From Hofstenia miamia (lineage: Eukaryota; Xenacoelomorpha; Acoela; Hofsteniidae): 64,000 nucleotides of DNA. Made by a program: the position numbers and the translations under genes. This document shows, piece after piece, positions 11,392 through 22,944 of this stretch (position 1 is its first letter; each line of letters begins with the position of its first letter). The notes below the pieces were generated by a model. That model was not told where the DNA came from. It did not search any database and saw only the letters and a list, made by a program, of their open reading frames with translations. The stretch spans positions 713,393 to 777,392 of the forward strand of contig CABFPE010000160.1 in the NCBI GenBank assembly GCA_900660155.1, written 5' to 3'.

Positions 11392-12696
11392 TGTAGAATC
11401 ATAACCCAGGCTGAGATGTGCTCCTGACTATTTAGCTACAGTCTTCACAGATTGCCATATGCGGGGTAATGTCTATCTATTTCGAACTATCTTTCTTTGC
11501 AATACTTTAGAATAAAATTAATTAACATTATATTCCAACAAAGCATAACAAGTTACCACCAATACTGTTTAGGTAGTTTCAAGAGATTTCAGTTCAACGT
11601 TACAGAAGTGGGCATCTGCCTGAAGCCAAGCTGATCATTGAGGATCCATCCGCTGCTCCGATTTCATGTTCCAGTGACTCAGCTCAAGCTCACAAGGACA
11701 ATTCTTATTATGTGTGCCCTAACTATCAGTGCTAAATAAAACCAGTCACTATTCGACTTATTCCTCACACTTGATGTTGTGTTAACGTAATAGCTATAAT
11801 AAGTAGTGATACACTGACACTAGCTGCTATACAAACAATTAAAAACTATGTAATGACAGGGCAGCTTCCTAGCCTACATTTAATATAGTTAAAATAGCAA
11901 CAAGGCACGACAAGCTGCGACAAAATAAAAGTAACTAAGTAACTATATACAAACTAAGTGTTAACTAAAGCAGCTTCCTAACCTACATTTAAAAAAATAA
12001 TTAAAAGTTAACAATACAATACCATAAATAAAACAGTCGTTATCAGTCAATTATAGGTCTCCTAAGATGTACAAATGTGGATCTAAAATAAGATAGGCAA
12101 TAAATCAACACACCTAGGGTTGGCTGGCCAGCCTATTTCAAATTTGTTACTACATGCAAACTGAACGATCACTAGCCAGCTAAGCATGATTGAAAAATAC
12201 CCTACATTTAATCCTAACTTAAATGCAGTTATTGATCAAAGGCTTATACCATTCTTAATCCTCTCGCAACAGCCTTATGATTGCTACACACATGAAATGC
12301 TTAGGTGCACATTGTAATAAAATATTCAAACCAAATAAGAATAAGTGAAATTCGGAGGAATTTATTATCCATCAACATAATGTTCCGCTTTATACATATT
12401 TATATCAATTCGTAACAAACATATTTATCAGGAAAAACAATTACCTGTCGCTTATTCAATTTCTGCAGTCCACCTAGAATTTCTGTGTGGCTAATGGTCA
12501 CTTACTAAAATAAACATGGAGTGATTTGTCCACTAGTGGTTTTTCAAAAAGTGATAGCAGCAGATATTTGATTAGCAATTATTCAAATCAGGTGGGATGG
12601 CTAATTCTAGTAAATGATAATCAGAGTTTTATGTTTTTAAGAAAATGTTTGATCTTGGTTTCATTTATAGTTATCTTTTAATGGGATTATGCTACA
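11392..12696. mobile_element. Solo LTR (copy A) of a TGTAG...CTACA family
   Basis: A 1305-base segment beginning TGTAGAATCAT and ending ATTATGCTACA, with 5'-TG and CA-3' ends in a short inverted repeat, flanked by the 4-base duplication ATAT (11388-11391 and 12697-12700). It contains no internal coding region, so it is a solo LTR left by recombination. It shares its first ~30 bases almost exactly with copy B at 24973, and shares blocks such as ATTCGACTTA and GCAGCTTCCTAACCTACATTTA with copies B and C. It lies inside the minus-strand LINE and is therefore younger than it. Superfamily is unresolved; orientation follows the TG...CA reading on the plus strand. A fossil. Confidence 0.85.
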
Positions 12697-12709
12697 ATAT
12701 GATCCCAAA

Positions 12710-13720
12710 CATGGGGTTAGATAAAATTGAAGAGAATGTGCTCAAATAAGATGGAGAGCCTGGGCAACAAACGGATAGGGTGGTAGTTAGAGACAACAGA
12801 GCGACTCCCGTTCTTGAGCAAAGGAATAACATGAGTACACTTCCAAATATCTGGCCAGGACTTGTGAACAATAATTTGATGAAATAAGGAATAAACTGTA
12901 AGACTGAGCAGAGGAGCACAAAGGCTGAAAATAAAAGGAGGGAGACCATTGGAGGTGTAGTTACCACTAAGACTGAGTTGGCGAAGTTCTACTTCAATAT
13001 TTGTTACAGAAAGCAGGACGTCACACAAACAGATGCAGGGATCAGCATCAACATGATTAGTAGCAGAAACGGTAATAACAGTGCTGGCTATAAACATTGA
13101 CCCAAAGTCTTGTTAAATAGGGTGGCTTTAGCAATAGTCGTAGATGCAACTTTAAGACCCCAGTCCCAGTGAATTGTTTTAGGAATAAACGAGGAGTTGC
13201 CGCGGAAGCACAGCAAAAAAAACAGTCTGTGGCAGAATACGAAGAAAACGAATTGATAAAAACAAGCTTATCAAGTTCGCAAGATTCCTCTAGATTGCGT
13301 TGAAGGTTTCCAAGCTTCAAAATTTTAGAGCTATCGAATGGATGCTTAGATAGCTGTCACTTAAGTGTTTGAAGTTGATTATATAAGTGAACTGAGTGGA
13401 GGACTAATAATCTGGGAGATACTGCCTCTTCTGTCATTTCAAGCAAGCAGAGGCCAAAAGAGAAATTGGCGATACATAAAAAGGAGCACAGATCTTAAAA
13501 GAGGTTGGATGTTGGCAGCAAACACAGAAATGTTGAAAGACTGAACTGAGAACTGGCCATGGCTGGTTTCAATAACTTCCTGAGTGGGAAAATCAATGCA
13601 GATGTTAACAAAGAAATGATCGGACACACCACTTCTCCCGTTTCATAGCTGGTACAACAATCATTGGAAGTATAGCAAAGATCGAGAGTATTACCATGCT
13701 TATGGTTAAATATCGCATTA
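12710..13720 (-). pseudogene. LINE endonuclease C-terminus and RT N-terminus
   Basis: Minus-strand frames at 13439-13627, 13057-13320 and 12717-13097 carry the end of an AP-type endonuclease (LDLCYTSND, then SDHFFVNICIDF) and then the linker and start of the RT (NGLPPFIFS, HVIPLLKNGSRSVVSNYHPI). Normal LINE order is kept, but the reading frame changes several times. Confidence 0.75.
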
Positions 13721-13899
13721 ACATGGGGGTATAATCATGATAGAGACTTTTTCCATTATCACGCCTATCAAGTTCTAGAATTCCAATCAGTTTTACCTTA
13801 TGTCGATAACTCTGATCATCATGAACCTTGGAAGGATAAACTGAGTTTGGCATGGAACTATGAGAATTTTTGAATTCGGACTGGTGATTCAAAAGTAAT

Positions 13900-14218
13900 G
13901 TTTGATTTTTATCATTTTGTTATCCAAAAGCGTACAAAGCTCTTCAAAATTGTGTGATTTAGGTACTAAAGAGGGCGCAGAAGTACCAGAATATTGCGAA
14001 AATAAATCTTGCTTTCTATTAGAGGTAACACAGTTATTATATATATTATAAAATGATCAGCATACTTTCGAAGAATTTCAAAATGCTTAACATCAGATCC
14101 ACTGCATGCTTTATTTAAATGAAACGACTCAGCACAAAATGAACATTTATAAATAGATACATCATCTGCGAAACTTAATTAACATGTATGGCAACAAATG
14201 ATTGAAAGGTTATTGGAT
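13900..14218 (-). pseudogene. LINE ORF1 remnant with PHD-type zinc finger
   Basis: On the minus strand the translation starting near 14218 (MSSNN...) shows CHTC, then YKCSFC, then FHLNKAC, and in another frame further Cys pairs. This spacing is typical of a Cys4-His-Cys3 PHD finger, as known in ORF1 of some CR1-clade LINEs. One in-frame stop follows CHTC and a frame change comes after the His-Cys pair. PHD fingers in ORF1 proteins are thought to bind nucleic acid or chromatin. Homology to host PHD proteins is less likely because the fragment abuts the LINE endonuclease on the same strand. Confidence 0.6.
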
Positions 14219-14337
14219 GACATAGTTAAATGTTTGCAAATAACCGACTGCTCTCACCAAGAGTACAGGCAAGAACCAGAAATACACACATGATTATTTG
14301 TCCTTGTTCTAAGATTTTATTCTTTAAACCATTTGTT

Positions 14338-14339
<2 letters not shown>

Positions 14340-14378
<39 letters not shown>
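14340..14378. repeat. (TA)n microsatellite
   Basis: TA tract just left of the first gap-flanking duplication. Confidence 0.9.
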
Positions 14379-14382
<4 letters not shown>

Positions 14383-14383
14383 A

Positions 14384-14598
14384 TTTACTTACTGAAGTGT
14401 TGTAAATGGATTAAAATTTCTGACCAAACTCCATCAAAAATTCAACTAATTACTATTGAGTTTAAATCTGCCNNNNNNNNNNNNNNNNNNNNNNNNNTAT
14501 ATATATATATTTACTTACTGAAGTGTTGTAAATGGATTAAAATTTCTGACCAAACTCCATCAAAAATTCAACTAATTACTATTGAGTTTAAATCTGCC
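14384..14598. repeat. 89-base direct duplication around a 25-N gap
   Basis: Bases 14384-14472 are repeated exactly at 14510-14598, with 25 Ns (14473-14497) and a TA tract between. Exact repetition on both sides of a gap is the usual sign of unmerged overlapping contigs rather than a biological repeat. The 123-codon open frame running through it is an artefact. Confidence 0.85.
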
Positions 14599-15479
14599 TG
14601 ACCTACCTCAAACTGTGTAAAAACTTGACACAAGTGTGCACAACTACAATTTCAATACTTTTACAGGCTTGAAAAAAAACATAAAATGTATTAAAAAATA
14701 AACGTACAAAATTAGTACTAACAAGTAAAGGTTTTTATCCTGAAATCTAAAAGATTTAGACAAACAATATATAACTCATGCAAGCAGGCATGCATAGTGC
14801 CCTTCAATGACCCAATCATGACGCACACTACCTTGAAGCAGTGACTAAACCCATTTTTTATCCAATACCATTTAATTTTCTGGTCCCATAGTCTCATGTG
14901 GTCTCATATTTAAAATTATATTTGTATATTAGCTGAAAGTGAAAGGGATTATTTGCATATTTAAATAAACTAAAAAGAAAATAATGACCAAACTATAAAA
15001 TTTTAAAGTTCATTTAAGTGTTCAAGATCTGTACTCTATTTTGCAAATCTGTAGTTATGGTGCCAGCATCAGTATATGATCTTTCTGATTTTGTCTCAAC
15101 TGCTAACAATCCTAAAATTCAGTGAGCAACAAAAGACATCTTCTTAAAATTCGTTATTTCAAAACTTTAAGTAGATGGACATTTACAAGCTTTCTGACAG
15201 TAGCATGCATATATTCTCATTCATTATAGTACTAGTATTAAAGGCACAATCATTGTCGCATTCTGAATCTAAGTCAAGAAATGATTAAATTTCCCTTGCC
15301 GAAGGTTCATTTCCAGGAGATAATGTTTTATATGAATTAGATGCATAATTTTCAAGTTCTCCCATTTTTCGATTAGTAGTTGTAACTATTTCCACAACAG
15401 TTGATTCTTTGTTTTTCAGTTTTTCATGTAAAAATAGCAATTTATATTTATGCCTCCACTCTTAGCGCATATATTAATA
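14599..15479. other. Spacer, nothing recognised
   Basis: AT-rich sequence without a recognisable gene, element end or RNA. Confidence 0.4.
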
Positions 15480-15487
15480 ATAATGAT

Positions 15488-15707
15488 TAGGAGATTACGC
15501 CGGATTTTCTAAGGGGGAATCTTATTCATGACAAAAATTTTTGAAAATATTGAGAAAAGAAACCCTAAAAATGCATTTTACTAGTTAGATTTTAAAGTTT
15601 TCATTTTTTAAAAAAATTTTTTATTTTTTTATTTAATCAGTCAAAATCGCTTTTGAAAACCTGACAGGGGACATTCCACCATGTGCCCTCGCTTGTGTAC
15701 GCCACTG
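15488..15707. mobile_element. hAT-like MITE, 220 bp
   Basis: Flanked by a perfect 8-base target duplication ATAATGAT (15480-15487 and 15708-15715). The right end reads CTTGTGTACGCCACTG; the left end TAGGAGATTACGCC is a diverged inverted copy (consensus CAGNGGCGTACAC). An 8-base duplication and a CAGNGGCG-type terminus are typical of the hAT superfamily. No coding capacity. The left half also occurs at 55190-55345, where the terminus is better preserved (CAGGGGCGTACACAAG). Confidence 0.9.
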
Positions 15708-15715
15708 ATAATGAT

Positions 15716-16843
15716 TAGGGGAAGTCCTACCTTATATATTTATCTAGGTATGTAATCTCAATTATTTATAGTTTGCCATTGCAATGTTGAAAAAGGCTGT
15801 TTAGACCACATTAAGAATAACTAATACAAGTCTACATTTGTGATTCCAGTTTCATTAGTTTTAGTCCTAGTCCCATTAAATTTTTGGTCTGAGATACGAA
15901 TCCCAAGTGAATAGATTGTCCCGCAGAATCCCAAAAAACAATCTGATTTATATTTATCTGTCTAAGACCTGTATTTCATACAATTGGATTGTATAAAATG
16001 TTAATAACGTATTGATAATTTACCCAGCATAAAATATTTCTATTGATATTTGACCAATCGTTGGAATCCATTAAGACGCCATATTATTTTATATTTTCCT
16101 GCCATATAGGACATCTAAAGCTATTCTGTAAGAACTATAAATAGTAGATAACTTCGAGCATAAGCCCCATGAAAACAATACTGTCAACGCGCCTGATTGT
16201 TTCCAACAATATAATTAACATAAAAAAGTATTGAAAGTCCACATTTTGATTTTGAATAATATTATTAATTATTTTTCATGTTAATATAATGTAATAGAAA
16301 TTTTTTTTAATTCCGAAGAACATGCCAAAAATTAAACGCTGATAAAAATGGAAACTCTGATGTCATAGATTCAACAGCCTAGAAGGTATTTAAGAAACTT
16401 ATTTGATTTAACTTCGCAAATAACAACGTCCGATGCTCAATGATTGGTAAAAGATTAATCAAATTTACAATAATGGCAAATGAAATGTTAAATGTACATA
16501 AGTTGAATTAGAAAATAAATATAGATTAAGTATGTCTCATTATTTTAATAAATTCATTGCAGGAGTAATAAGTAAAAATAATTACCTTAGGAAATATATT
16601 CTTTCAGATTTCAACATTTAGGCATGTTATTTAAAATTACATGAATGTTCGCAATCAGGATCAAAATCAGAGTGTGAAATGGGTCGAAAAACCCATTGGC
16701 TGGGCCTTGGTTTAAATATTTTCAATCAGCCGGTTCATGGGAAAATTTTTTTAATTATCATTTCATTAGTTTGAGAATATTTTAAGAATGCAACATGACA
16801 GCTATAAACTTCACTAGACACAACATAATTATATTTAAGAAAC
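15716..16843. other. Spacer, nothing recognised
   Basis: AT-rich. A small patch at 16680-16740 has short inverted repeats (GGGTCGAAAAACCC and GGCTGGGCC), perhaps an old element end, but no partner was found. Confidence 0.35.
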
Positions 16844-17524
16844 TACAGTATCGGCCATAAATATTGAACCACTAATTTTAACAATTTATTTCTGCAATGA
16901 GGAATACAATAACTTTGATTTTTATCACTAAATTCAATTTTGGCATTGTAAATTATAGTTTTCGTGTGATTTTTTAATGAAAAATATAATTTTCATAATA
17001 TAAATCTGTGAAGGGACACCCTAAGAACTATCTCCATAAATATACATGCTATGTAATTTAAAGTTAAAAATTGGAACTCACGGTAAAAAATTTATTTTAT
17101 TTTAAATTTTGTGCATAAATTTATTCAAAAAATTTGGAAATATTAAGATTGAAATTTTGTAAAAATCCTATTACATTACTGATTTTGATGTAAATTTATT
17201 CCAAATAACAAATTGAGAGTTCTATTTTTCAAAACAACGAAATAAATTTATGCAAAAATTTAAGAATAAACTAACTTTTTTACACTGAACTCCATTTTTC
17301 ACTATAATTTACATAGCATGATTATTTATAGAAATAGTCTTTAGGGTGCTTCTTAACAGGTGCATAGAATGAAAACTATATGTTTCATTAAAAAAATTAA
17401 GTAAAAATATTTGAATTCACAGTGCCAAAATTGAGTGTAGTGATAAAAATCAAAGTTATTGTATTCCTCATTGCAGAAATAAATTGTTAAGAGGAGTGGT
17501 TAGGTACTTATACCTGGTACTGTA
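16844..17524. mobile_element. Fold-back mariner-like MITE
   Basis: About 680 bases that are almost entirely two inverted arms of roughly 320 bases. The left arm starts TACAGTATCGGCCATAAATA and the right arm ends in its diverged complement (CTTATACCTGGTACTGTA). Matching inner segments include CAATGAGGAATACAATAACT on the left and AGTTATTGTATTCCTCATTG on the right. TA dinucleotides bound both ends, as for Tc1/mariner insertions. No open reading frame. It could form a long hairpin RNA if transcribed. Confidence 0.85.
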
Positions 17525-20057
17525 TGTGCTAATGTGGCATAATCAGTTGTACAAAAAGATAACAAAGAAAGTAACTAAGAACTATCAGCAATTTAATTAA
17601 TTATATTTTCGTAGACAAATTTGAACTACTAACAGGTACATGCCGATTGTTTAACTGTTTATGTAATATTACTATAAAAAGCTTACAATGGAATTTTTTG
17701 GTGATGAATTTACTTCGTTTGAATTCTTATTTTGTATTATCAGGTTTGATTATAAATGTTAATGGAAAGCTAAATGTCTGAGTGCACGAGTAGTAACTGG
17801 TGGTCCCCAGTTTTCGACTAAAGCGACTCTTGGAGTCGACGCACATACAGCTATTCATAATGTCTTGCTCTCTTATACACCGGAACTTCCTTCGTTGTGC
17901 AGCTCTTAAGTTAAGCCTACGGATAAGGGTTTTTATATTTGTTATAGCTTTCCAACCGATTCATTCATTGTTATAACTCATGTCATTAAATAGCTGGATA
18001 GCTACCGTTAGGCTAACCCTTTTTAGATCCAAATTATTACGGTGTAATAATAAGACTTTTTATACATACAAGGTGCTTGTGAGCCCAGAATTATATTAAA
18101 TGTAGTTGATTGTACCTGTCATGTTAGACAGCTTTATGAGTGACCTTCAATCACGAGTGTTAAGTCTCCTCTTTCTGCCGACTGTATTTATTGTTCCATG
18201 TATTCAGGGCTTAGTTATATCTATTTATATGTAGGGCTATTTATATTTAGGGTTAATAACCAGCTCATGCAGAATGGTTGCGAACTTTCTCTATTGGAAT
18301 TATCAATAATAACAAGAACAATCAATACACTAAATTGCTAGGGATTTACAACACACAATCACTGAGACACTTCCCGCACCATGAGCTTTGTGTGTGAGTC
18401 ACAATTGTTTCCACGGTTAATGCTTATGCCTTATAACCACTCCATGTTCCTACTGAGCTGCAGTGCTTTGCTTCAAGTTCCGACCCTGATAACATCTTGC
18501 CACTTTTGATCTAAACAAGTTGTTAGTAATACCTTGCCTTACTACGAATAGAAAGCTGGATTAAAAGATAGTGTACAGTTGGTTAACAGATTGAATAATG
18601 GAAAATGGTCATAGCTTTACTGAAATATGTCTATAAATCTCCTTGTACAGATTCTACACTAATTGGCTTAATTACATCAACTGGATTAGCCAGTTTAGGG
18701 GTTGTTTTCACAATTGAAAAGCACGGTTTTAAAAAGGGTCTAAGTAAAATATACGTAATTTTGCTAAAATAATAAATATCATATTTTGCATAAATGTATT
18801 TTGAGGTAATTAAGGCAGTTGATCTATGAATTATGTTATTGGATTCAATGTTATTAACATTTTATCAAAAAATCATCAAATTTCAGCATTTCGCAATTTT
18901 CATGATAAAAGGTGTCAAGTTCATACTTTGCTTAAGAAGAAAAAACCTGTCTTATAGGTATGTTTGTGACCTGTTTCCAAATATAAGGAGAATATTTTGT
19001 AATGATAATTGAATTTTAAGAAGTACTTAATATTTAAACATAATTGCTCATTTTCACTTGTGTAATGTAATTTTGTTTAAAACATACAAAAATTAAATCC
19101 CCATGTTTCAAAGCTAATTTTTTTTAAAATCTATCATATGCATTGAAAAGATTTTTTTCAAATGCATATAAGTAGTACTAAACCATTGAGGTTTGTTTAT
19201 GGTCATTATTATATTACCAATAGCAATATCTAAGTAATCATAGCACAAATATACAATTTTGCTAGGAAACTTTGTTTTCAAGGATTTCATCTAAAAACTC
19301 CTTGCATGTTCTAGACATAGAGCATTGATATAGATGCATTTGCATTGAACGTGAATGATTGTATTATAACCTACAAAAAGTAGTTTACAACAAATTTTTG
19401 CTCATATTGTAGAAATCATGCATTTAAAATTAATTGAAGAGTTACTAACATATTCCATTTTTAGTATCAACAGTAATCAATTTTAATCCATTATCCTTTC
19501 ACTGAATTCAATCAATATTTTTACAGGAAGTTTTTTCTGTCATTCAGAAGTGAATGTCTATAATTTTTGTCATAATTTAATTGATTATAGATTATTGACG
19601 TTCTTTTTAGTATATTTCTGGAAATTACTGTTAATATTTTATATTTGATTATACCAAAATTAATATTTTAAATGGCCTGAATGAACTTCACAAGAAATAT
19701 ATTTAAAAGATTGCTCTTAATTTTTTTCAATGCGAGCTGCTGTTACAAAAAATATTGAAATTATTTCAAGCATAATAGCATATTTTTAGATCTAGTGAAA
19801 CTATTCAATAATATTGGACTACATATATTGTTTGGGTGTTGACTGTCTTCCACCAAATGTGACCAGTAAATTGTTGTCAGCTAACTTCATGGGCTGTGAT
19901 GGTGCTTGCAGCAGTTAAATAATTGAATGGAGATAGAGTCCCTCACTTTGGTTTATCCTCCTTCCACCCAACTAAATGTTTGTAAAATATATTTGTTATC
20001 TCATTGCAAATTTTCAAAATATATTCATAATATTATTGAGACAATTTTTACACACAA

Positions 20058-20090
<33 letters not shown>

Positions 20091-20122
20091 CTTATTAGAA
20101 TTTCATATATTTTAGCATATAA

Positions 20123-20155
<33 letters not shown>

Positions 20156-20190
20156 NTACTTATTAGAATTTCATATATTTTGTCATATAA

Positions 20191-20239
<49 letters not shown>

Positions 20240-20385
20240 TTTTGCTGTTCAAAATGTTCTTTCCTGTAGTTGACCAACATCTTTTTCTCTTATAGTGAAA
20301 GTGAAAAATGTATAATATTAATATCTGCTATCTTGACACATAAGTAGTATATATAAGTCTGGTTCCATATATGCAGTTTTCTAAA
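17525..20385. other. Spacer, nothing recognised
   Basis: AT-rich with a GC-richer stretch at about 17790-18560 that has no open frame and no clear inverted ends; it may be an old untranslated transposon region. TA tracts and a single-N junction near the right end are listed separately. Confidence 0.35.
20068..20236. repeat. TA tracts with a duplicated unit around a single N
   Basis: Three TA tracts (about 20068-20090, 20128-20155, 20191-20236). The unit 'tacttattagaatttcatat' followed by 'cataacttatata' occurs at 20090 and again right after the single N at 20156, with only two bases different. It looks like an assembly join of overlapping sequences. Confidence 0.8.
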
Positions 20386-20899
20386 AATGATCATTTTATA
20401 ATAACTTACACTTTTCTTATGATTTTGACATGAGAAAGTGTGTTTTACAAATATACTTTATTTTGTAGACACCTTCCTAAACAACTTTTTTCTACCTAAT
20501 AGTTATTAAATATTTATAATCATTTGCTTCACTTTACCCCAAATACAACCACCTTTTACAACAACCCCAAAATGGGCATTTTTTATTTTTCATTAATTAT
20601 TTATCAATTTTCTATTGACTTTGTCATTTTACAGATATAATTTATTTCGTAGACACCTTGCTTTAGCCACATAACTTTCAAAAATATACCTAATAAACAA
20701 ATACATAAGAATTACTTAAACAATTTCATATGGAAAACTCTCATTTTTATTTAATTAATAACTTTTATCATCAAATGGTGACAATGATGTTTTTTCTGTG
20801 TTAATTATTATTTCTCAATGTATAATTATTGGCAACACCAACATTATTTGTTTCTAAACAATTTTTATAATCATCAATTGTTAATTTTTCTTTTTCAAC

Positions 20900-22560
20900 T
20901 GTTGTTATTTCCTTCAAAGTATTCTTGCTTTTATCATTAACTTCATATGAATTGATCTAAATATATACTTTCAAGAATCTCAATTTTAAAATATCCTGTT
21001 ATCCACTAAATAATTCATTATCTTTTTCAAAATTACTAAAATCAAATAGTTCATAATCATCATTAAGTGTTTTTAAATCATGAATTATATCTTTTGTTTT
21101 TACATTCAAAATGAAACTGTCTGTAGCAATGTAGTTATGTTATTTTCACTAAAAAATGGATGTAAGACATCATAATATGTTTCATACATTAACAATTTTA
21201 AAAGTTCTAATACTGGAATTCCAAGATATATTGGTTTATCAAATTTAAATTTAGTTTGACAGTAATAATATACCAGAAAATCATCAAAATCTGAAGGCAT
21301 TTTAAATTCTAATTTGCTTTTTTCCTTGATTAATTTTTCCATAGTTTCAGTTTTAGTAAACATTTTTGCATTTATCCTTTGTCAAATGCTTTCACAAGTT
21401 TTTCCAAAGACTGCACTATTCAAAAGTTTATAAAAATCTTTTTCAAAACTATTTTTTGCTTTTGATCTCATATTGGTGTTGTGATCAATATATGCTTCCA
21501 AAACTTCCTTCTGTTTAAATGAAATTACTCTGTGCACTTTACCCATTTCCATACCCATTTGTAGATAAAACTTTAATAACCTATAATAACAAAAATATAA
21601 TTTTTTATCACATTGATCACAAAGAGGCTTTGGTGTAGGACAAACACCAAGAGCAATTCCATTTAAATATTCACTATAGTCAGAAGGGTCAACCTTTCTT
21701 TTTACTGGACAAAATGGAAAGTTTTTTGTTTAATTTTTCAATTTTTTCAGATAAATCAAGTCACACTCAATAAAACAGGACTGTCATAAGAAGTTCTAAT
21801 TATTTTCTCAATTAGGACCCCTTGATTATGATTATGTACTTCTAAAAACTTAAAATACAAAAAGGAAGGTTTTGTTTCATTACCCATCCATATCAATTAG
21901 TTGCATCAATATACAAAATTTTATTTTCATCTATTGATTTAATACATCTATCTCCCATTACAGAACTAATTACACCCCAAATATTTTGTTCAAGATCACA
22001 ATCCTTCAAATATTTTAATTGAACATTTGTGAATTTTAATCCACATTGCCAAGTATATCAAATGAGTATGCAATTATACAGACTAAACTATATTTTTCTT
22101 TACTAAATTTAATAAAATTTTCAAAAATATATGTAATAAGGCATCAACCTTTAAATACAACATTGTCAATTCATTTCCTGATATAATATCATACTTTTTA
22201 ATTATTTTATTAGTTCTTTCTATTTCATCTCCATTTGGAGTTTTGTGAGTTAGATTTAAAATTAGTCTGATTTTTTATCTGGAAGTTTTTCATAAGATTC
22301 ATGAATATTAAAAAAACTCATATGGATAGGCTAGTTTAGATTGTATAAGTTCACACTCACCAAAATACTTCTCTAGAATAGGTTTTTGCTCAAGATTATT
22401 TGCTAAGTTATTTAATGATGATGCAAGAATCTGTAAGATTCCAAAAACCTTATACAACCATATTTTACAGAAATATATTCTTCTTCAGTTTTAAATAAAG
22501 GTGTTGTCACTGAACTGGGAAATATCAGGGTTCTGCTAGCAATGATTGCAATTTAATGGC
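20900..22560 (-). pseudogene. Polinton-type PolB relic
   Basis: On the minus strand the segments resemble protein-primed family B DNA polymerases of Polintons in the expected order: an IDATN/YGW region (about 21880-21910), KVHRVISFKQ and YIDHNT followed by FEKDFYKLLN and NSAVFGKT (about 21385-21550), then KPIYLGIPVLELLKLLMYETYY near the C-terminus (about 21160-21240). Such enzymes replicate the element from a terminal protein. The copy is broken, with several interruptions, and is a fossil. Its strand is opposite to that of the fibre-like frames to the right. Confidence 0.8.
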
Positions 22561-22589
22561 TCAAAAACAATGAATGGCTTTTGTACAAT

Positions 22590-22944
22590 TGTATTTTCAT
22601 AATTATTCATGATATGATTCACATTTATTTTTCAATGAATTATTTAAACTTAAAGAAAAGCTTGTTATTAAATGATGTACAACTTGCCAATATGTGGATG
22701 ATACTTATATTGTTGTTGAGCACACCAATCCCTATGCTGCTACAAATATATTTAAAAAGATCTCATTATATAGCAACAATATTTTAATAAAAACTATTTA
22801 ATTATAAATGTTACAAAAACACAATTCACTATATTTTCTCCAAATGAATTCAAAAGATTTTCCAATAATATCAATTTTGCAATAAATAATGGTGAAATAA
22901 AACAAGTACATGTAGATACAATTAAATACTTGGGTGGTGATATA
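22590..22944 (+). pseudogene. LINE reverse transcriptase fragment
   Basis: Plus-strand pieces CQYVDDTYIVVE (catalytic YVDD), then INVTKTQFTIFSP and IKQVHVDTIKYLG match the YADD box and the following region of CR1/L2-type LINE RTs. Only this short part of the RT is present, with stops between pieces. It ends abruptly at about 22944, where the P-element transposase sequence begins in the same frame, so the open frame starting at 22930 is a chance chimera. Confidence 0.75.

Larger units (their letters stand above)
10440..14220 (-). mobile_element. CR1-like LINE, minus strand, decayed, split by a solo LTR
   Basis: Non-LTR retrotransposon read from about 14220 down to about 10440. Parts in order: ORF1 with a PHD-type zinc finger (about 13900-14218), the C-terminal part of the AP endonuclease including an SDHFF box (about 13430-13720), a long RT region (SNYHPIRLL at about 12780; QHGFMRNRST at 11340-11375; FRKAFD motif A; SQDSVLGPLLFLLFID motif B at about 11030-11070; FADD), and the post-RT domain ending at 10483. 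A 1.3-kb LTR (11392-12696) sits between RT pieces, and removing it restores sequence continuity. Other damage includes a 34-base tandem duplication at 11103-11170, several frameshifts, and loss of the segment joining ORF1 to the start of the endonuclease. Not active. The family call rests on motif wording only. Confidence 0.85.
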
